Source of the DNA: Vibrio thalassae
Lineage (GTDB): Bacteria; Pseudomonadota; Gammaproteobacteria; Enterobacterales; Vibrionaceae
Length of the DNA: 64,000 nt
Reading direction: 5' to 3'
Assembly (NCBI RefSeq): GCF_900089835.1
Contig: NZ_OANU01000004.1
Location: 110,120 to 174,119, forward strand
The translations under genes and the position numbers were made by a program. The notes beneath the pieces were generated by a model, which did not search any database, was not told the origin of the DNA, and saw only the letters and a program-made list of their open reading frames with translations. Shown here in pieces: positions 1 through 10,964 of the stretch (within the stretch, counting starts at the first letter, position 1; every line of letters begins with the position of its first letter).

Positions 1-1125
1 GACGGCAGTGTCGGTAAACATGTCGGTGAGCGGTTTGGTAAACCAAAAGATGGCGAACCGAGTGCGATTATTGAAGTGAAACACCCTGAGTTCTATCGCC
101 GCTTGATTCAAGGGGGTAGTATCGCAGCGGGTGAAGCCTATATGGATGACTGGTGGGACAGCCCCGATCTGTCTGCTTTGATGGAGCTAATGGCTTTAAA
201 TCTAGCAGCATTAGATTCCATTGAGGGCCGTTCGAGCTTGCTCACTAAGGTGATGTACAAGTTGGGGCACTGGGTCAACCGCAACACTTTAACGCGCTCT
301 AGAGAAAATATTCAGGCCCATTATGACCTGGGTAATAGCCTCTATGAGACATTTCTTGACCAGAATATGCTTTATTCTTCCGGCCTTTATTTACAGCCGA
401 CCGACACGTTAGAGCAAGCGCAGATTAATAAGATGGAACGATTGTGCCAGCAGCTTCAACTCACTTCGAATGACCATGTGATGGAAATCGGCACTGGATG
501 GGGCGGCATGGCGATATACATGGCAAAACATTACGGCTGTCATGTCACCACCACGACAATTTCTGATGAGCAGTTCGACTATGCAAAACAGCAAGTAGAA
601 AAAGAAGGTCTATCAGACAAAATTACGTTACTCAAACAAGACTATCGATTGCTTGAAGGCCAGTACGATAAATTGGTGTCGATAGAGATGATAGAGGCCG
701 TTGGCAAGCAGTATTTGGTTTCTTATCTGCAAAAATGCCAGTCTTTGTTGAAACCCAAAGGTTTGATGGCCATACAAGCAATTACCATCGCAGATCAACG
801 CTATGACTACTATGCAGACAATGTAGATTTCATTCAGAAATATATTTTCCCTGGAGGCTTCTTGCCATCGATTACTGCGTTGACGACCAATAGCACTAAG
901 CACACAGACCTCATTGTAAGAAATTTGTTTGATATTGGCGCAGACTACGCGAAGACGTTGGTTGATTGGCGTTTAAGGTTTGAAGCAGCGCTGAAACAAG
1001 TCAGAGATTTGGGGTATGACGAGCGTTTTATTCGTATGTGGCGCTACTATTTTTGCTATTGCGAAGGTGGATTTAGAGCAAAAAGTATTAGTACTGTGCA
1101 CATCACTTTCCAGCGTGGTCGTTAA
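1..1125 (+). CDS. cfa: cyclopropane-fatty-acyl-phospholipid synthase-like methyltransferase, 5' end outside window
   Basis: SAM-dependent methyltransferase of the Cfa family, which transfers a methylene group from SAM to the double bond of membrane phospholipid acyl chains. The frame is open from base 1, so the true start lies upstream; the GTG at 76 is only the first start codon in the window. Visible features are an N-terminal lipid-binding part, the SAM motif EIGTGWGG (codons near 490-510), the conserved EMIEAVG segment and the C-terminal YCEGGF motif typical of the family. It is followed 35 bases later by three small envelope genes on the same strand. Similar clusters in other proteobacteria lie next to rpoE-chrR and photolyase genes. 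A role in modified (cyclopropane or methylated/furan) fatty acids is inference; the family call is secure. Confidence 0.9.
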   Translation, partial: DGSVGKHVGERFGKPKDGEPSAIIEVKHPEFYRRLIQGGSIAAGEAYMDDWWDSPDLSALMELMALNLAALDSIEGRSSLLTKVMYKLGHWVNRNTLTRSRENIQAHYDLGNSLYETFLDQNMLYSSGLYLQPTDTLEQAQINKMERLCQQLQLTSNDHVMEIGTGWGGMAIYMAKHYGCHVTTTTISDEQFDYAKQQVEKEGLSDKITLLKQDYRLLEGQYDKLVSIEMIEAVGKQYLVSYLQKCQSLLKPKGLMAIQAITIADQRYDYYADNVDFIQKYIFPGGFLPSITALTTNSTKHTDLIVRNLFDIGADYAKTLVDWRLRFEAALKQVRDLGYDERFIRMWRYYFCYCEGGFRAKSISTVHITFQRGR

Positions 1126-1160
1126 CCAAGACTTTGTCGATAATTAAGGGAGGTTGCAGC

Positions 1161-1676
1161 ATGTCTTCAGGGTGGAAGCTTGTGCTTGTTAGCAGCTGGT
1201 TTCAGGTTGTCTGGTTACTGTCAGTCGTGGGACAAACAAGGTTCCAGTGGCTGGCGTTAATACTGAGTATTGTCACTATCTTGGTATCGCATCGAATACT
1301 TGGCCTCCGTTTAAAGTCACTGGTTCTACTGGTGATATTAGGAATCGCTATTGATAGTTTGAACACGTTCGCCAACTTGCTGGTGTTCGACACGGATGTT
1401 CTGCCTGTGTGGCTTGTGGCGCTTTGGTTAATTTTCTCTTGGTATGCTTTTTACTTGAAAACATTTTTGATTCCTTATCCTATTCTACTCGTATCTGTTG
1501 TCGGTGGGCTCGGTGGAGCGATGAGTTATTTGGCGGGATTTAAGCTTGGTGCGGTTAGCACGCAATACCCGATGCTAGTTACTCTCGGAGTCCTTTTTAT
1601 TGAATGGGTCTTGATCGTCTTTTTGATCGTGCGATACCCAAGACCAAACGAGAGAAGTTGGACTCATGAAACATAA
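1161..1676 (+). CDS. DUF2878 family inner-membrane protein
   Basis: Small hydrophobic protein of about 171 residues with roughly five to six membrane segments and few charged loops; I recognise it as DUF2878, a family of unknown function. A start at 1134 is possible, but the ATG at 1161 has a good ribosome site (AAGGGAGG at 1146-1153) and gives an N-terminus that enters the membrane directly. It lies between the cfa-like gene and a chalcone-isomerase-like gene, overlapping the latter by 11 bases, so co-translation is likely. The context suggests a membrane role connected with lipid modification or photo-oxidative stress, which is inference only. Confidence 0.8.
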   Translation: MSSGWKLVLVSSWFQVVWLLSVVGQTRFQWLALILSIVTILVSHRILGLRLKSLVLLVILGIAIDSLNTFANLLVFDTDVLPVWLVALWLIFSWYAFYLKTFLIPYPILLVSVVGGLGGAMSYLAGFKLGAVSTQYPMLVTLGVLFIEWVLIVFLIVRYPRPNERSWTHET

Positions 1677-2223
1677 AATGGTGTTGGCGACGTTATTGGG
1701 CTTATTACTGCATTCACAGAGCGTCATGGCTTCCAAAGATGCCGCTGACGGGCTGCAAGATTGGGGCCAGTGGCAAGTGGTTGGGGAGGCTCAGCTAAGT
1801 TGGCTTTTTTTTGACGTTTATCGCTCACAACTGCTGGCGCCTCAGGGTATTTATCAAGTGTCTGACGATGTGTCTCCTCATCCCATAGCGTTGAGAATTC
1901 AGTATCAGAGAGATATTAGTCGACAACAACTTTTGGATGCCACACTCGACCAATGGGAAAAAATGGGTGTTGATAAAAGCACTAGGAATCAGTGGATTGC
2001 CAAGTTATACGATATCTTTCCAAGTGTGTCAGACGGACAGCAACTCATTTACGTCAGCGACGGCAAAACCGGAAAATTCTACTACCTCACAGAGCAAAAA
2101 CCGCTTCAGATGATAGGCACCGTAGACGACAAATCATTGAATGACGGCTTCCTTGGCATTTGGCTATCTCCAAATAGTCAATACCCGAAACTTAGAGCAC
2201 AACTTATAGGAATGAACAGATGA
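1666..2223 (+). CDS. chalcone isomerase-like periplasmic protein
   Basis: Protein of 185 residues with a cleavable signal peptide (about residues 1-22, ending SVMA). The mature part resembles the bacterial chalcone isomerase-like family (Chalcone_3 type): an early WLFFDVYRSQL strand region, a central RIQYQRDIS strand followed by a helix, and a late GIWLSP motif. Bacterial members lack demonstrated chalcone isomerase activity; the fold is related to fatty-acid-binding proteins, so lipid binding in the periplasm is a reasonable inference. It overlaps the upstream gene by 11 bases and the next gene by 4 bases (ATGA), which indicates tight translational coupling. Confidence 0.8.
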   Translation: MKHKMVLATLLGLLLHSQSVMASKDAADGLQDWGQWQVVGEAQLSWLFFDVYRSQLLAPQGIYQVSDDVSPHPIALRIQYQRDISRQQLLDATLDQWEKMGVDKSTRNQWIAKLYDIFPSVSDGQQLIYVSDGKTGKFYYLTEQKPLQMIGTVDDKSLNDGFLGIWLSPNSQYPKLRAQLIGMNR

Positions 2224-2744
2224 CGTTGCTTCGTTGGTTTTTATTGCCTCTTTTACTTTTACTTACTGCATGTAGTGCAGATTTGTCAGAATATAAAAAC
2301 AGTGACCCAAAATTTGATTTATTTGGCTACTTTGAAGGAGACATTACAGCTTGGGGGATGGTTCAAGACTACACGAGAAAGCAGAATCGACGTTTCGAGG
2401 TCTTTATTGTGGGAACAGTAACAGACAACAAGCTCGTTTTAGTGGAAGATTTTGTGTTTGATGATGGAGAAACCGATCAACGGATTTGGACGATTGAGAA
2501 GCTTCAAGACGGTTCATATCGAGGAGTCGCAGATGACATCGTTGGCGCAGCGACCGGCAGAGAAGAGGGTAACGCGCTGCAATGGCAATACGATTTTGAA
2601 CTCGATGTTGACGGTTCTACTTATACGGTAGCATTTGATGATTGGTTATATCGCCAAGACGATAAACACGTCTTTAATCTCACCAGCATCAGAAAGTTTG
2701 GGGTCGAGGTAGGCACTATTACACTGTTTTTTCAAAAACAGTGA
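2220..2744 (+). CDS. DUF3833 family lipoprotein
   Basis: Protein of 174 residues beginning with a short hydrophobic signal and the lipobox LTAC, so Cys18 is the predicted lipidated residue; Ser and Ala follow it, so outer-membrane sorting is possible. The rest is a predicted beta-rich, calycin-like domain (conserved FDLFGYFEG and WGMVQD near the start, GVEVGTITLFF near the end) matching the DUF3833 family. Function unknown. Last gene of the cfa-associated cluster, joined to the previous gene by ATGA and followed by a bidirectional terminator. Confidence 0.85.
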   Translation: MTLLRWFLLPLLLLLTACSADLSEYKNSDPKFDLFGYFEGDITAWGMVQDYTRKQNRRFEVFIVGTVTDNKLVLVEDFVFDDGETDQRIWTIEKLQDGSYRGVADDIVGAATGREEGNALQWQYDFELDVDGSTYTVAFDDWLYRQDDKHVFNLTSIRKFGVEVGTITLFFQKQ

Positions 2745-2790
2745 AGTTGATGAACGACGTCATTGCCAGTGTGTATAGAGGTTAGCAATG

Positions 2791-2820
2791 AAAAAGGCTG
2801 CAATAATTGCAGCCTTTTTA
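2791..2820. terminator. bidirectional rho-independent terminator
   Basis: Inverted repeat AGGCTGCAA / TTGCAGCCT with an A-tract on one side and a T-tract on the other, so it can work for the lipoprotein gene on + and purB on -. Confidence 0.9.
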
Positions 2821-2840
2821 GTGTTTGAACTGTTTAATGA

Positions 2841-4971
<2,131 letters not shown>

Positions 4972-5001
4972 GTAGCTCTCCTAAGATAATAAACGAAAAA
5001 T

Positions 5002-6111
5002 TTAAATACGTTCTTCGATGATACCGCCACCTAAGCAAACATTGTCGCTATAGAAGACTGCAGACTGTCCTGGCGTGACAGCGACTTGTGGCTCATCAAA
5101 GATAACCTTAATGTTGTCATCGTCAATTGGAATAATCGTACAAAGGATATCCTGTTGACGGTAGCGTGTTTTCACTGTGCATTGCATTGGTTCTCTGATC
5201 GCTTCGCGACTTACCCAATGAAGTTGAGATGCATGTAATCCGTTTGATTTTAGTAATGGATGATCCGCACCTTGAACGGCAATCAATACGTTACGCTCAA
5301 GATCTTTTTCAGCGACATACCATGGGTCTTCGTTACCGCCGCCACCTTTCTGGCCACCGATATGTAACCCTTTACGTTGACCTAACGTGTGGTACATCAG
5401 ACCTTGGTGTTCACCAATGACTTTACCTTCCGGCGTTTCGATTTTACCCGGTTGTGCTGGCAAATAGCGAGACAAGAAGTCTGTAAATTTGCGCTCACCA
5501 ATAAAACAAATACCGGTAGAGTCCTTTTTCTTCGCGGTGATTAAGCCTTGTTCTTCAGCAATGCGACGTACTTCAGGTTTCTCTAGCTCACCTACTGGGA
5601 ACAAACTACGCGCCACTTGATCGTGGCTTAGGGTGTAAAGGAAGTAGCTTTGGTCTTTGTTACTGTCCAATCCACGAAGCATTTGCGGCTTGTCACCATT
5701 CTCTGGAAAAGTACGACTGACATAGTGACCCATTGCAATATAGTCAGCATCGAGAACTTCGTCTGCAAACTCCAAAAATGCTTTGAACTTAATTTCTTTG
5801 TTACAAAGGATGTCTGGGTTTGGTGTGCGACCCGCTTTGTATTCTGCTAAAAAATATTCAAATACATTATCCCAATATTCAGCAGCAAAATTGATCGTAT
5901 GTAGGTGGATACCTAACTTATCACAGACCGCTTGTGCGTCGGCCAGATCTTCCGCTGCAGTACAATATTCCTCATTGTCATCTTCTTCCCAGTTCTTCAT
6001 GAACAGGCCTTCTACTTGGTAGCCTTGCTGTTTCAGAAGGTAGGCAGAAACAGAGGAGTCTACACCGCCGGACATACCGACAATCACTTTCTTTTGGCTG
6101 TTATCAGACAT
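5002..6111 (-). CDS. mnmA: tRNA-specific 2-thiouridylase
   Basis: Thiolates U34 at position 2 of tRNAs for Lys, Glu and Gln using ATP and sulfur relayed by the Tus proteins. 369 residues (E. coli 368). The PP-loop GMSGGVDSS is at residues 12-20; the two catalytic cysteines are in PDILCN and GICFIGER; the C-terminal beta barrel ends with the typical AVFY...CLGGGII pattern. First gene of the mnmA-hflD-purB run; its promoter should lie in 6112-6250, divergent from gsk. Confidence 0.97.
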   Translation of the reverse strand: MSDNSQKKVIVGMSGGVDSSVSAYLLKQQGYQVEGLFMKNWEEDDNEEYCTAAEDLADAQAVCDKLGIHLHTINFAAEYWDNVFEYFLAEYKAGRTPNPDILCNKEIKFKAFLEFADEVLDADYIAMGHYVSRTFPENGDKPQMLRGLDSNKDQSYFLYTLSHDQVARSLFPVGELEKPEVRRIAEEQGLITAKKKDSTGICFIGERKFTDFLSRYLPAQPGKIETPEGKVIGEHQGLMYHTLGQRKGLHIGGQKGGGGNEDPWYVAEKDLERNVLIAVQGADHPLLKSNGLHASQLHWVSREAIREPMQCTVKTRYRQQDILCTIIPIDDDNIKVIFDEPQVAVTPGQSAVFYSDNVCLGGGIIEERI

Positions 6112-6351
6112 GTTAAAATACCACCTATATCAATTGGACGCAGATTCTAGCAGAAACCGAAGGCGCAATACAGATCCGCGAACTAAATCACACTTTCTAA
6201 GCGCATGAATGTGTGTATCAGAATAGTAAAAAACAAGGGTTGAGATAAAAATATTACTGCGTAAACGATTGCTAAGGTTGCCTATGTTGCCGAGGTAAAC
6301 TATACAGAGTTAGAATTGTCGCCTTACGTTTCCTGATACGAAGATATCCTT

Positions 6352-7656
6352 ATGAAATTTCCCGGCCAAAGAAAATCGAAGCATTACTTTCCGGTTCACG
6401 CTCGTGATCCATTAGTCAGCCAATCTCAGACTAGTAAGAAAATGTCGAGAACCCATATTATTGGTATTGATCAAACTCTAGTTGATATAGAGGCACGAGT
6501 AGATAGTAGTGTGATCGAGAAATTTGGGCTGAGTAAAGGGCATTCATTAGTTATTGATGACCAAGCTGCAGAGAATTTGTATAACGAATTGAAACAACAA
6601 GAGCTTATTACAAATGAGTTTGCAGGTGGCACCATAGGGAATACATTACATAACTTCTCCGTCCTCGCGGATGATAAGTCGGTATTGTTAGGCGTAATGA
6701 GTGCTGATATTCGAATCGGTAGCTATGGATATCGTTACCTGTGTAATACCTCTAGTCGTATGGATTTAAACTATTTACAGGGTGTAGATGGTGCAATCGG
6801 ACGCTGCTTTACATTAATTACTGAAGATGGTGAGAGAACGTTCGCAATTAGCGAAGGTCAAATGAACCAACTTCGTCCAGAGAGTATTCCAGAGAAGATT
6901 TTCAAGAAGGCATCAGCTTTAGTATTAACTGCCTATTTAGTACGTTGTAAAGATGGCGATCCAATGCCAGCAGCGACCATGCAGGCAATAGCGTATGCGA
7001 AGAAATATGATGTGCCAGTAGTATTAACATTAGGAACTCGTTTTGTTATTCAAGATGATCCGCAATACTGGCAAGACTTTTTGCAACAGCATGTTTCTGT
7101 TGTTGCTATGAATGAAGATGAAGCAGAAGCATTAACGGGTGAAAAAGATCCGTTAGCAGCGGCCGATAAAGCGCTGGATTGGGTCGACCTTGTTTTATGT
7201 ACTGCTGGACCAATTGGTTTGTTTATGGCGGGATATACAGAGGATGCTGCAAAAAGAGAAACTTCTTTACCATTATTACCTGGATGTATTGCCGAATTTA
7301 ACCGATATGAATTTAGCCGACCTGCTATAAAGTTGGCATGTGAAAATCCAACTAAGGTTTATTCACATATCGCACCATATATGGGTGGGCCAGAAAAAAT
7401 TAAGAATACCAATGGTGCAGGCGATGCGGCCTTGTCAGCATTGCTTCATGATATGGCAGCGAATAAATACCATAAAGAAAATGTGCCAAACTCAAGTAAG
7501 CACCAGCATCAATATCTGACGTATTCATCGTTTTCTCAAGTCTGCAAATACTCAAACCGAGCGAGCTACGAAGTCTTGGTCCAGCATTCTCCGCGCCTTT
7601 CTCGTGGTCTACCAGAGAAAGAAGATAGTTTAGAAGAAGCATATTGGGAACGATAA
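6352..7656 (+). CDS. gsk: inosine/guanosine kinase
   Basis: PfkB/ribokinase-family nucleoside kinase that phosphorylates guanosine and inosine to GMP and IMP in purine salvage. 434 residues, exactly the E. coli Gsk length. The characteristic N-terminal extension (MKFPGQRKSKHYFPV) precedes the sugar-kinase core; GGTIGNTLHN is the substrate-side GG motif and NTNGAGDAALSAL near residue 345 is the PfkB anion-hole and catalytic Asp motif. Monocistronic: a promoter region lies upstream (6112-6351) and a strong terminator directly after the stop. Confidence 0.96.
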   Translation: MKFPGQRKSKHYFPVHARDPLVSQSQTSKKMSRTHIIGIDQTLVDIEARVDSSVIEKFGLSKGHSLVIDDQAAENLYNELKQQELITNEFAGGTIGNTLHNFSVLADDKSVLLGVMSADIRIGSYGYRYLCNTSSRMDLNYLQGVDGAIGRCFTLITEDGERTFAISEGQMNQLRPESIPEKIFKKASALVLTAYLVRCKDGDPMPAATMQAIAYAKKYDVPVVLTLGTRFVIQDDPQYWQDFLQQHVSVVAMNEDEAEALTGEKDPLAAADKALDWVDLVLCTAGPIGLFMAGYTEDAAKRETSLPLLPGCIAEFNRYEFSRPAIKLACENPTKVYSHIAPYMGGPEKIKNTNGAGDAALSALLHDMAANKYHKENVPNSSKHQHQYLTYSSFSQVCKYSNRASYEVLVQHSPRLSRGLPEKEDSLEEAYWER

Positions 7657-7686
7657 TAAAAAAAGCGCCGAAAGGCGCTTTTTTTA
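7657..7686. terminator. bidirectional rho-independent terminator between gsk and hns
   Basis: AGCGCC GAAA GGCGCT stem with a GAAA tetraloop, seven A on the left and seven T on the right; serves both converging genes. Confidence 0.93.
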
Positions 7687-7711
7687 TAAAACTGATATTA
7701 TTTAATCGATA

Positions 7712-8119
7712 TTAGATTTCAAATTCTTCGAGAGATTTACCAGCATCTAATGCACTTTGGATTGCTGAAGGTGTACGACCTTGGCCTGTCCAAGTTTTCT
7801 CTGCACCGCTAGCATCTACATATTTGTATTTTGCTGGGCGAGGTGCGCGTTTACTCTTCGCTTTACCTTTTGATTCGCCTGACAGGGCGGCAATTAGATC
7901 TTCAACATCAATACCGTCTTGAGCAATCATTTGCGCGTATTCGCTTAATTTAGCTTCACGTGCTTCTTTAACTGCTCTTTCTTCAGCTTCAGCTTCTTGT
8001 CTTTCACCAACAACAGCAGTTAGCTTTTCTAGCGCTTCTTCTAGTTGTTCTAAAGTAAGCTCACGAGCGAATGCACGTAGGCTACGAATATTTAGTAGAG
8101 TTTTGGTTAATTCAGACAT
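7712..8119 (-). CDS. hns: H-NS family nucleoid-associated DNA-binding protein
   Basis: Global silencer of AT-rich and horizontally acquired DNA. 135 residues (E. coli 137). An N-terminal oligomerisation region rich in Glu/Leu helices (residues 1-80) is followed by a basic linker (SKGKAKSKRAPRPAKYKY) and the C-terminal DNA-binding domain with the AT-hook-like core TWTGQGRTP. The frame extends to 8131, but the ATG at 8119 gives the conserved start MSELTKTLLNIRSLRA and has GGGAA at a usable distance. A long AT-rich non-coding region lies upstream, where autoregulation would be expected. Confidence 0.96.
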   Translation of the reverse strand: MSELTKTLLNIRSLRAFARELTLEQLEEALEKLTAVVGERQEAEAEERAVKEAREAKLSEYAQMIAQDGIDVEDLIAALSGESKGKAKSKRAPRPAKYKYVDASGAEKTWTGQGRTPSAIQSALDAGKSLEEFEI

Positions 8120-8660
8120 GACAGTTCCCATGAGATTATTATTTGGTTCGGGTTAATAATAAACAGCAAATATTGAATTGACAATATTTTCTTGGTGGAT
8201 AGTAGGAGAAATATAATAATTCTTACAAAATCCTGATAATAGGAGATGCTAGAAATACAAATTGGGAGATATAGAAGATGTAGTTGGAACTTTAATAATT
8301 GCTCAATCTTGATATGAACTACACAAAAAATCGTCATCGAGTGGATTTTGTTGCATATTGTACTCTGTATGGTTTGCGGCAATTATAGTTTATTTGTAAA
8401 TACTGCAAAATTGCCTGAGATTGAATTAAGTGAACTTCTATAAAATTATGTTGTCATCGACGGTCGTTCAAAAAATGGTTATCTATGATGAGGTAATAAC
8501 CAACAAAACCATTTGTTGTTAACCGTGTGTTCACGGTTTTTACAGCTTGATAGCAACATTCATGTTGCAATTGATGCTTTCGTAAGTACAATGAATTTTA
8601 CCTAATGCAAAAGTAAGAACATTCTTTCAACATGCTAGTGCATATTAGTGAATGATTTTC
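8120..8660. other. AT-rich intergenic region upstream of hns
   Basis: No gene with convincing coding character. It should contain the hns promoter (minus strand) within the first few hundred bases. A + strand hairpin with a T-tract lies at 8521-8541. Short open frames on the minus strand (8107-8382 and 8598-8804) have no ribosome site or recognisable product and I treat them as chance. Confidence 0.6.
8521..8541 (+). terminator. terminator-like hairpin with no upstream gene
   Basis: AACCGTG / CACGGTT stem followed by TTTT on the + strand. No + strand gene precedes it, so it may end a short non-coding RNA starting around 8430-8460, or it may be chance in an AT-rich region. Confidence 0.35.
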
Positions 8661-8663
8661 TTT

Positions 8664-8840
8664 TGATGTAGAGGCGCGATTGCGAAAAGTCCTTGTCGTT
8701 GGGGTGATGCCAATGAACGACAACAAAAGGCGCTGTCGCCGAAGTGAGAGTTGAATATCAGCCACTCTCGCTGGGGTTGTCTCGGAAACGAACAACACTG
8801 CCATAGTCTATTATATTGTTAAACTATGGAGCGCTACTGT
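8664..8840 (+). ncRNA. lysine riboswitch (L-box aptamer)
   Basis: The segment carries the conserved L-box blocks in order: GTAGAGGCGCG (8668-8678), GGCGCTGTCGCCGAAG (8729-8744), CTGGGGTTGT (8771-8780), ACTGCCA (8797-8803), and a closing strand GCGCTAC (8831-8837) that can pair with GTAG at 8668-8671. A 7-bp hairpin CCATAGT/ACTATGG (8801-8807 with 8823-8829) fits the P5 position. Downstream, GAAGTG/CACTTC at 8851-8864 could be part of the expression platform. It precedes a NhaC-family transporter, matching the published association of LYS elements with predicted lysine transporters (LysW). Boundaries are approximate. Confidence 0.85.
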
Positions 8841-8957
8841 AGGGTTGGGTGAAGTGTTCACTTCCCTTTCGCTTAGTTCAACGTTTGCGTATGAACTTTT
8901 AGATACGCATGTCTGCAGTAGATCTCTAGCCATAATTAAAACTGGTTTTTGAAGATC

Positions 8958-10559
8958 ATGAATTTAATCGATTTTGCTTCGTCACCAATATCATTGCTAC
9001 CGCCGATCGTAGCGTTGAGCTTGGCGATTATTACACGTCGCGTCTTACTATCCTTAGGTGTAGGTATAGTGCTAGGCGCCTTTTTACTCACTGACTATTC
9101 GGTAGTGAGTGCTACTCAATACGTATATAACACCGTTTCCGGTGTTATTATTGAAGATGGCGGTCTTAACTTAGGTAATGTGAGTATTATCGGCTTCCTT
9201 CTTCTGTTAGGTATGATGACCGCATTGCTGACGCTTTCTGGTGGTACCAAAGCATTTGCAGAGTGGGCTCAAATCCGTGTTAAAAGCAAAAGGGGCTCTA
9301 AACTTTTAGCGGCATTCCTTGGTGTCTTTATTTTTGTCGATGATTATTTTAATAGCCTAGCCGTTGGTGCGATCTCACGCCCTGTAACCGACCGTTTTTA
9401 TGTATCGCGCGCTAAACTTGCTTATATTCTTGATTCTACTGCTGCACCGATGTGTGTCTTGATGCCTGTTTCAAGCTGGGGTGCCTATATCATGACATTG
9501 GTGAGCGGTATTTTGGTCTCTCACGGTATCACGGAATATTCTGCCATCGGCGCGTACGTTCAATTGATCCCAATGAACTTTTACGCGGTATTTGCGTTGC
9601 TAATGGTGTTCACCGTGGCATGGTTCCAATTAGATGTGGGCTCGATGCGAAACCACGAATTGCGTGCTAAGCAAGGTATTGGCTTCGATAAAGATAATGA
9701 AAATGACTCTGCGCAAGCTCATGAATTGAATGAAGAACTGGATATCAAAGAAAGCGATTTTGGTTCTGTGTCTGACCTGGTGATGCCGATTATTGTGCTT
9801 ATCGTTGCTATGGTTGCAGCGATGATCTTTACAGGCAGTCAAGCTCTTGCCGCCAACGGTGCTCCGTTCGATGTATTTGGCGCGTTCGAAAATACCAACG
9901 TCGGTACGTCACTTATCTATGGTGGCTCTGCAGGTCTTCTGACAGCTATCTATACTGTGGTAAAACAAAAACTGGCGCTTTCTGACATTGCAGCAACCAT
10001 GTGGATTGGTGCTAAGTCGATGTTTGGTGCCATTCTTATTTTGTTCTTCGCATGGTCTATTGGTTCTGTTATCGGTGACATGAAAACGGGTGCCTACCTT
10101 TCTTCAACGGTACAGGGCAACATAGATGTTCATTGGTTGCCAGTGATCCTGTTTATGCTGTCTGGTATCATGGCTTTTTCTACTGGTACTTCTTGGGGTA
10201 CGTTCGGTATCATGTTGCCTATTGCTGGCGATATGGCTGGGGCGACTGATATTGTAATGATGCTGCCTATGCTAGGCGCTGTTTTGGCAGGGTCAGTATT
10301 TGGTGACCACTGTTCACCAATCTCCGATACGACTATTTTGTCATCAACAGGTGCACGCTGTAACCACATTGACCACGTATCGACACAGTTACCATACGCG
10401 TTGTCAGTGGCATTGGTTTCGTGTATTGGCTTTATTACCCTAGGTATGACGACATCTGTTGCATTGTCATTTGGTGCAGCAACGGTGGCTTTTGTACTTG
10501 TGTGCTTCATTTTGTCTGTTTTATCGAAAGCGAGAATGACCAAAGAAGCGAACGCATAA
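8958..10559 (+). CDS. NhaC-family transporter, predicted lysine permease (LysW-like)
   Basis: Polytopic inner-membrane protein of 533 residues with about 11-13 hydrophobic segments, of the NhaC Na+/H+ antiporter superfamily (conserved GVFIFVDDYFN and GDHCSPISDTTILSS segments). The lysine riboswitch in its leader, together with comparative work that named riboswitch-linked NhaC proteins LysW, argues for lysine uptake rather than general sodium/proton antiport; this is inference, not shown by sequence alone. The start at ATG 8958 is preferred over the in-frame TTG at 8949. Followed by its own terminator, so it is a single-gene unit. High lysine would be expected to switch it off. Confidence 0.85.
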   Translation: MNLIDFASSPISLLPPIVALSLAIITRRVLLSLGVGIVLGAFLLTDYSVVSATQYVYNTVSGVIIEDGGLNLGNVSIIGFLLLLGMMTALLTLSGGTKAFAEWAQIRVKSKRGSKLLAAFLGVFIFVDDYFNSLAVGAISRPVTDRFYVSRAKLAYILDSTAAPMCVLMPVSSWGAYIMTLVSGILVSHGITEYSAIGAYVQLIPMNFYAVFALLMVFTVAWFQLDVGSMRNHELRAKQGIGFDKDNENDSAQAHELNEELDIKESDFGSVSDLVMPIIVLIVAMVAAMIFTGSQALAANGAPFDVFGAFENTNVGTSLIYGGSAGLLTAIYTVVKQKLALSDIAATMWIGAKSMFGAILILFFAWSIGSVIGDMKTGAYLSSTVQGNIDVHWLPVILFMLSGIMAFSTGTSWGTFGIMLPIAGDMAGATDIVMMLPMLGAVLAGSVFGDHCSPISDTTILSSTGARCNHIDHVSTQLPYALSVALVSCIGFITLGMTTSVALSFGAATVAFVLVCFILSVLSKARMTKEANA

Positions 10560-10577
10560 TCCTATCGTTTATGTATT

Positions 10578-10604
10578 AAGGAGCCTAATAAGGCTCCTTT
10601 TTTT
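10578..10604 (+). terminator. rho-independent terminator of the NhaC-type gene
   Basis: AAGGAGCC / GGCTCCTT stem with a TAATAA loop and a run of seven T. Confidence 0.92.
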
Positions 10605-10699
10605 ATGTCTTCTCGAATATTTTTTGCCACAACGAGTCATAACCAACCGCATTGACGAGCGAGTGTTAAAAAAAAATGCAGCGATCTGTGAAATAGTGG

Positions 10700-10728
10700 T
10701 TGAAAATCGTAATCAGCTTCGTTAGTGT
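10700..10728 (+). promoter_or_regulatory. candidate his operon promoter
   Basis: TTGAAA (10700-10705) and TAGTGT (10723-10728) spaced by 17 bases, about 35 bases before the leader peptide. The -10 match is weak. Confidence 0.35.
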
Positions 10729-10761
10729 GAAGGTATAGACACAAAGGACCTAAACATAAGT

Positions 10762-10812
10762 ATGCTAAATTTTGATATGAACATTCATCATCACCATCAT
10801 CACCCAGCTTAA
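10762..10812 (+). CDS. hisL: his operon leader peptide
   Basis: Sixteen-codon reading frame whose product is MLNFDMNI followed by six consecutive His, Pro, Ala and a stop. The run of His codons (CAT/CAC) is the classic sensor of charged histidyl-tRNA: a ribosome stalled there on low histidine lets an antiterminator form in the RNA behind it. AAAGGA (10743-10748 region) could be the ribosome site, though it is somewhat far from the ATG. The start at 10777 (MNI) is an alternative with no visible ribosome site. Confidence 0.93.
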   Translation: MLNFDMNIHHHHHHPA

Positions 10813-10813
10813 T

Positions 10814-10922
10814 CTTTCGGGAGATGAACGCATACCCGAGAGATAGGTAAAACTCTCGGAGGTTCGATTTAAGATTTAAAGAATTAAACCCTCGGGAGAC
10901 CAAAGCTCCCGAGGGTTTTTTC
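10814..10922 (+). promoter_or_regulatory. his operon transcription attenuator
   Basis: Mutually exclusive pairing segments follow the leader: CTTTCGGG (10814-10821), CCCGAGAG (10835-10842), CTCTCGG (10853-10859), and a strong terminator hairpin CCCTCGGGAG / CTCCCGAGGG (10889-10898 with 10906-10915) followed by TTTTTT. Segment 2 can pair with either 1 or 3. This is the standard his attenuator design; with the six His codons it explains regulation of the whole operon. Confidence 0.92.
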
Positions 10923-10964
10923 TTTTTATATTTTAAAAATCAATATCTTGCACAGGGATACAGC

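Noticed and set aside
8598..8804. 68-codon minus-strand open frame
   Set aside because: It lies antisense to the lysine aptamer; the sequence conservation there is explained by the RNA.
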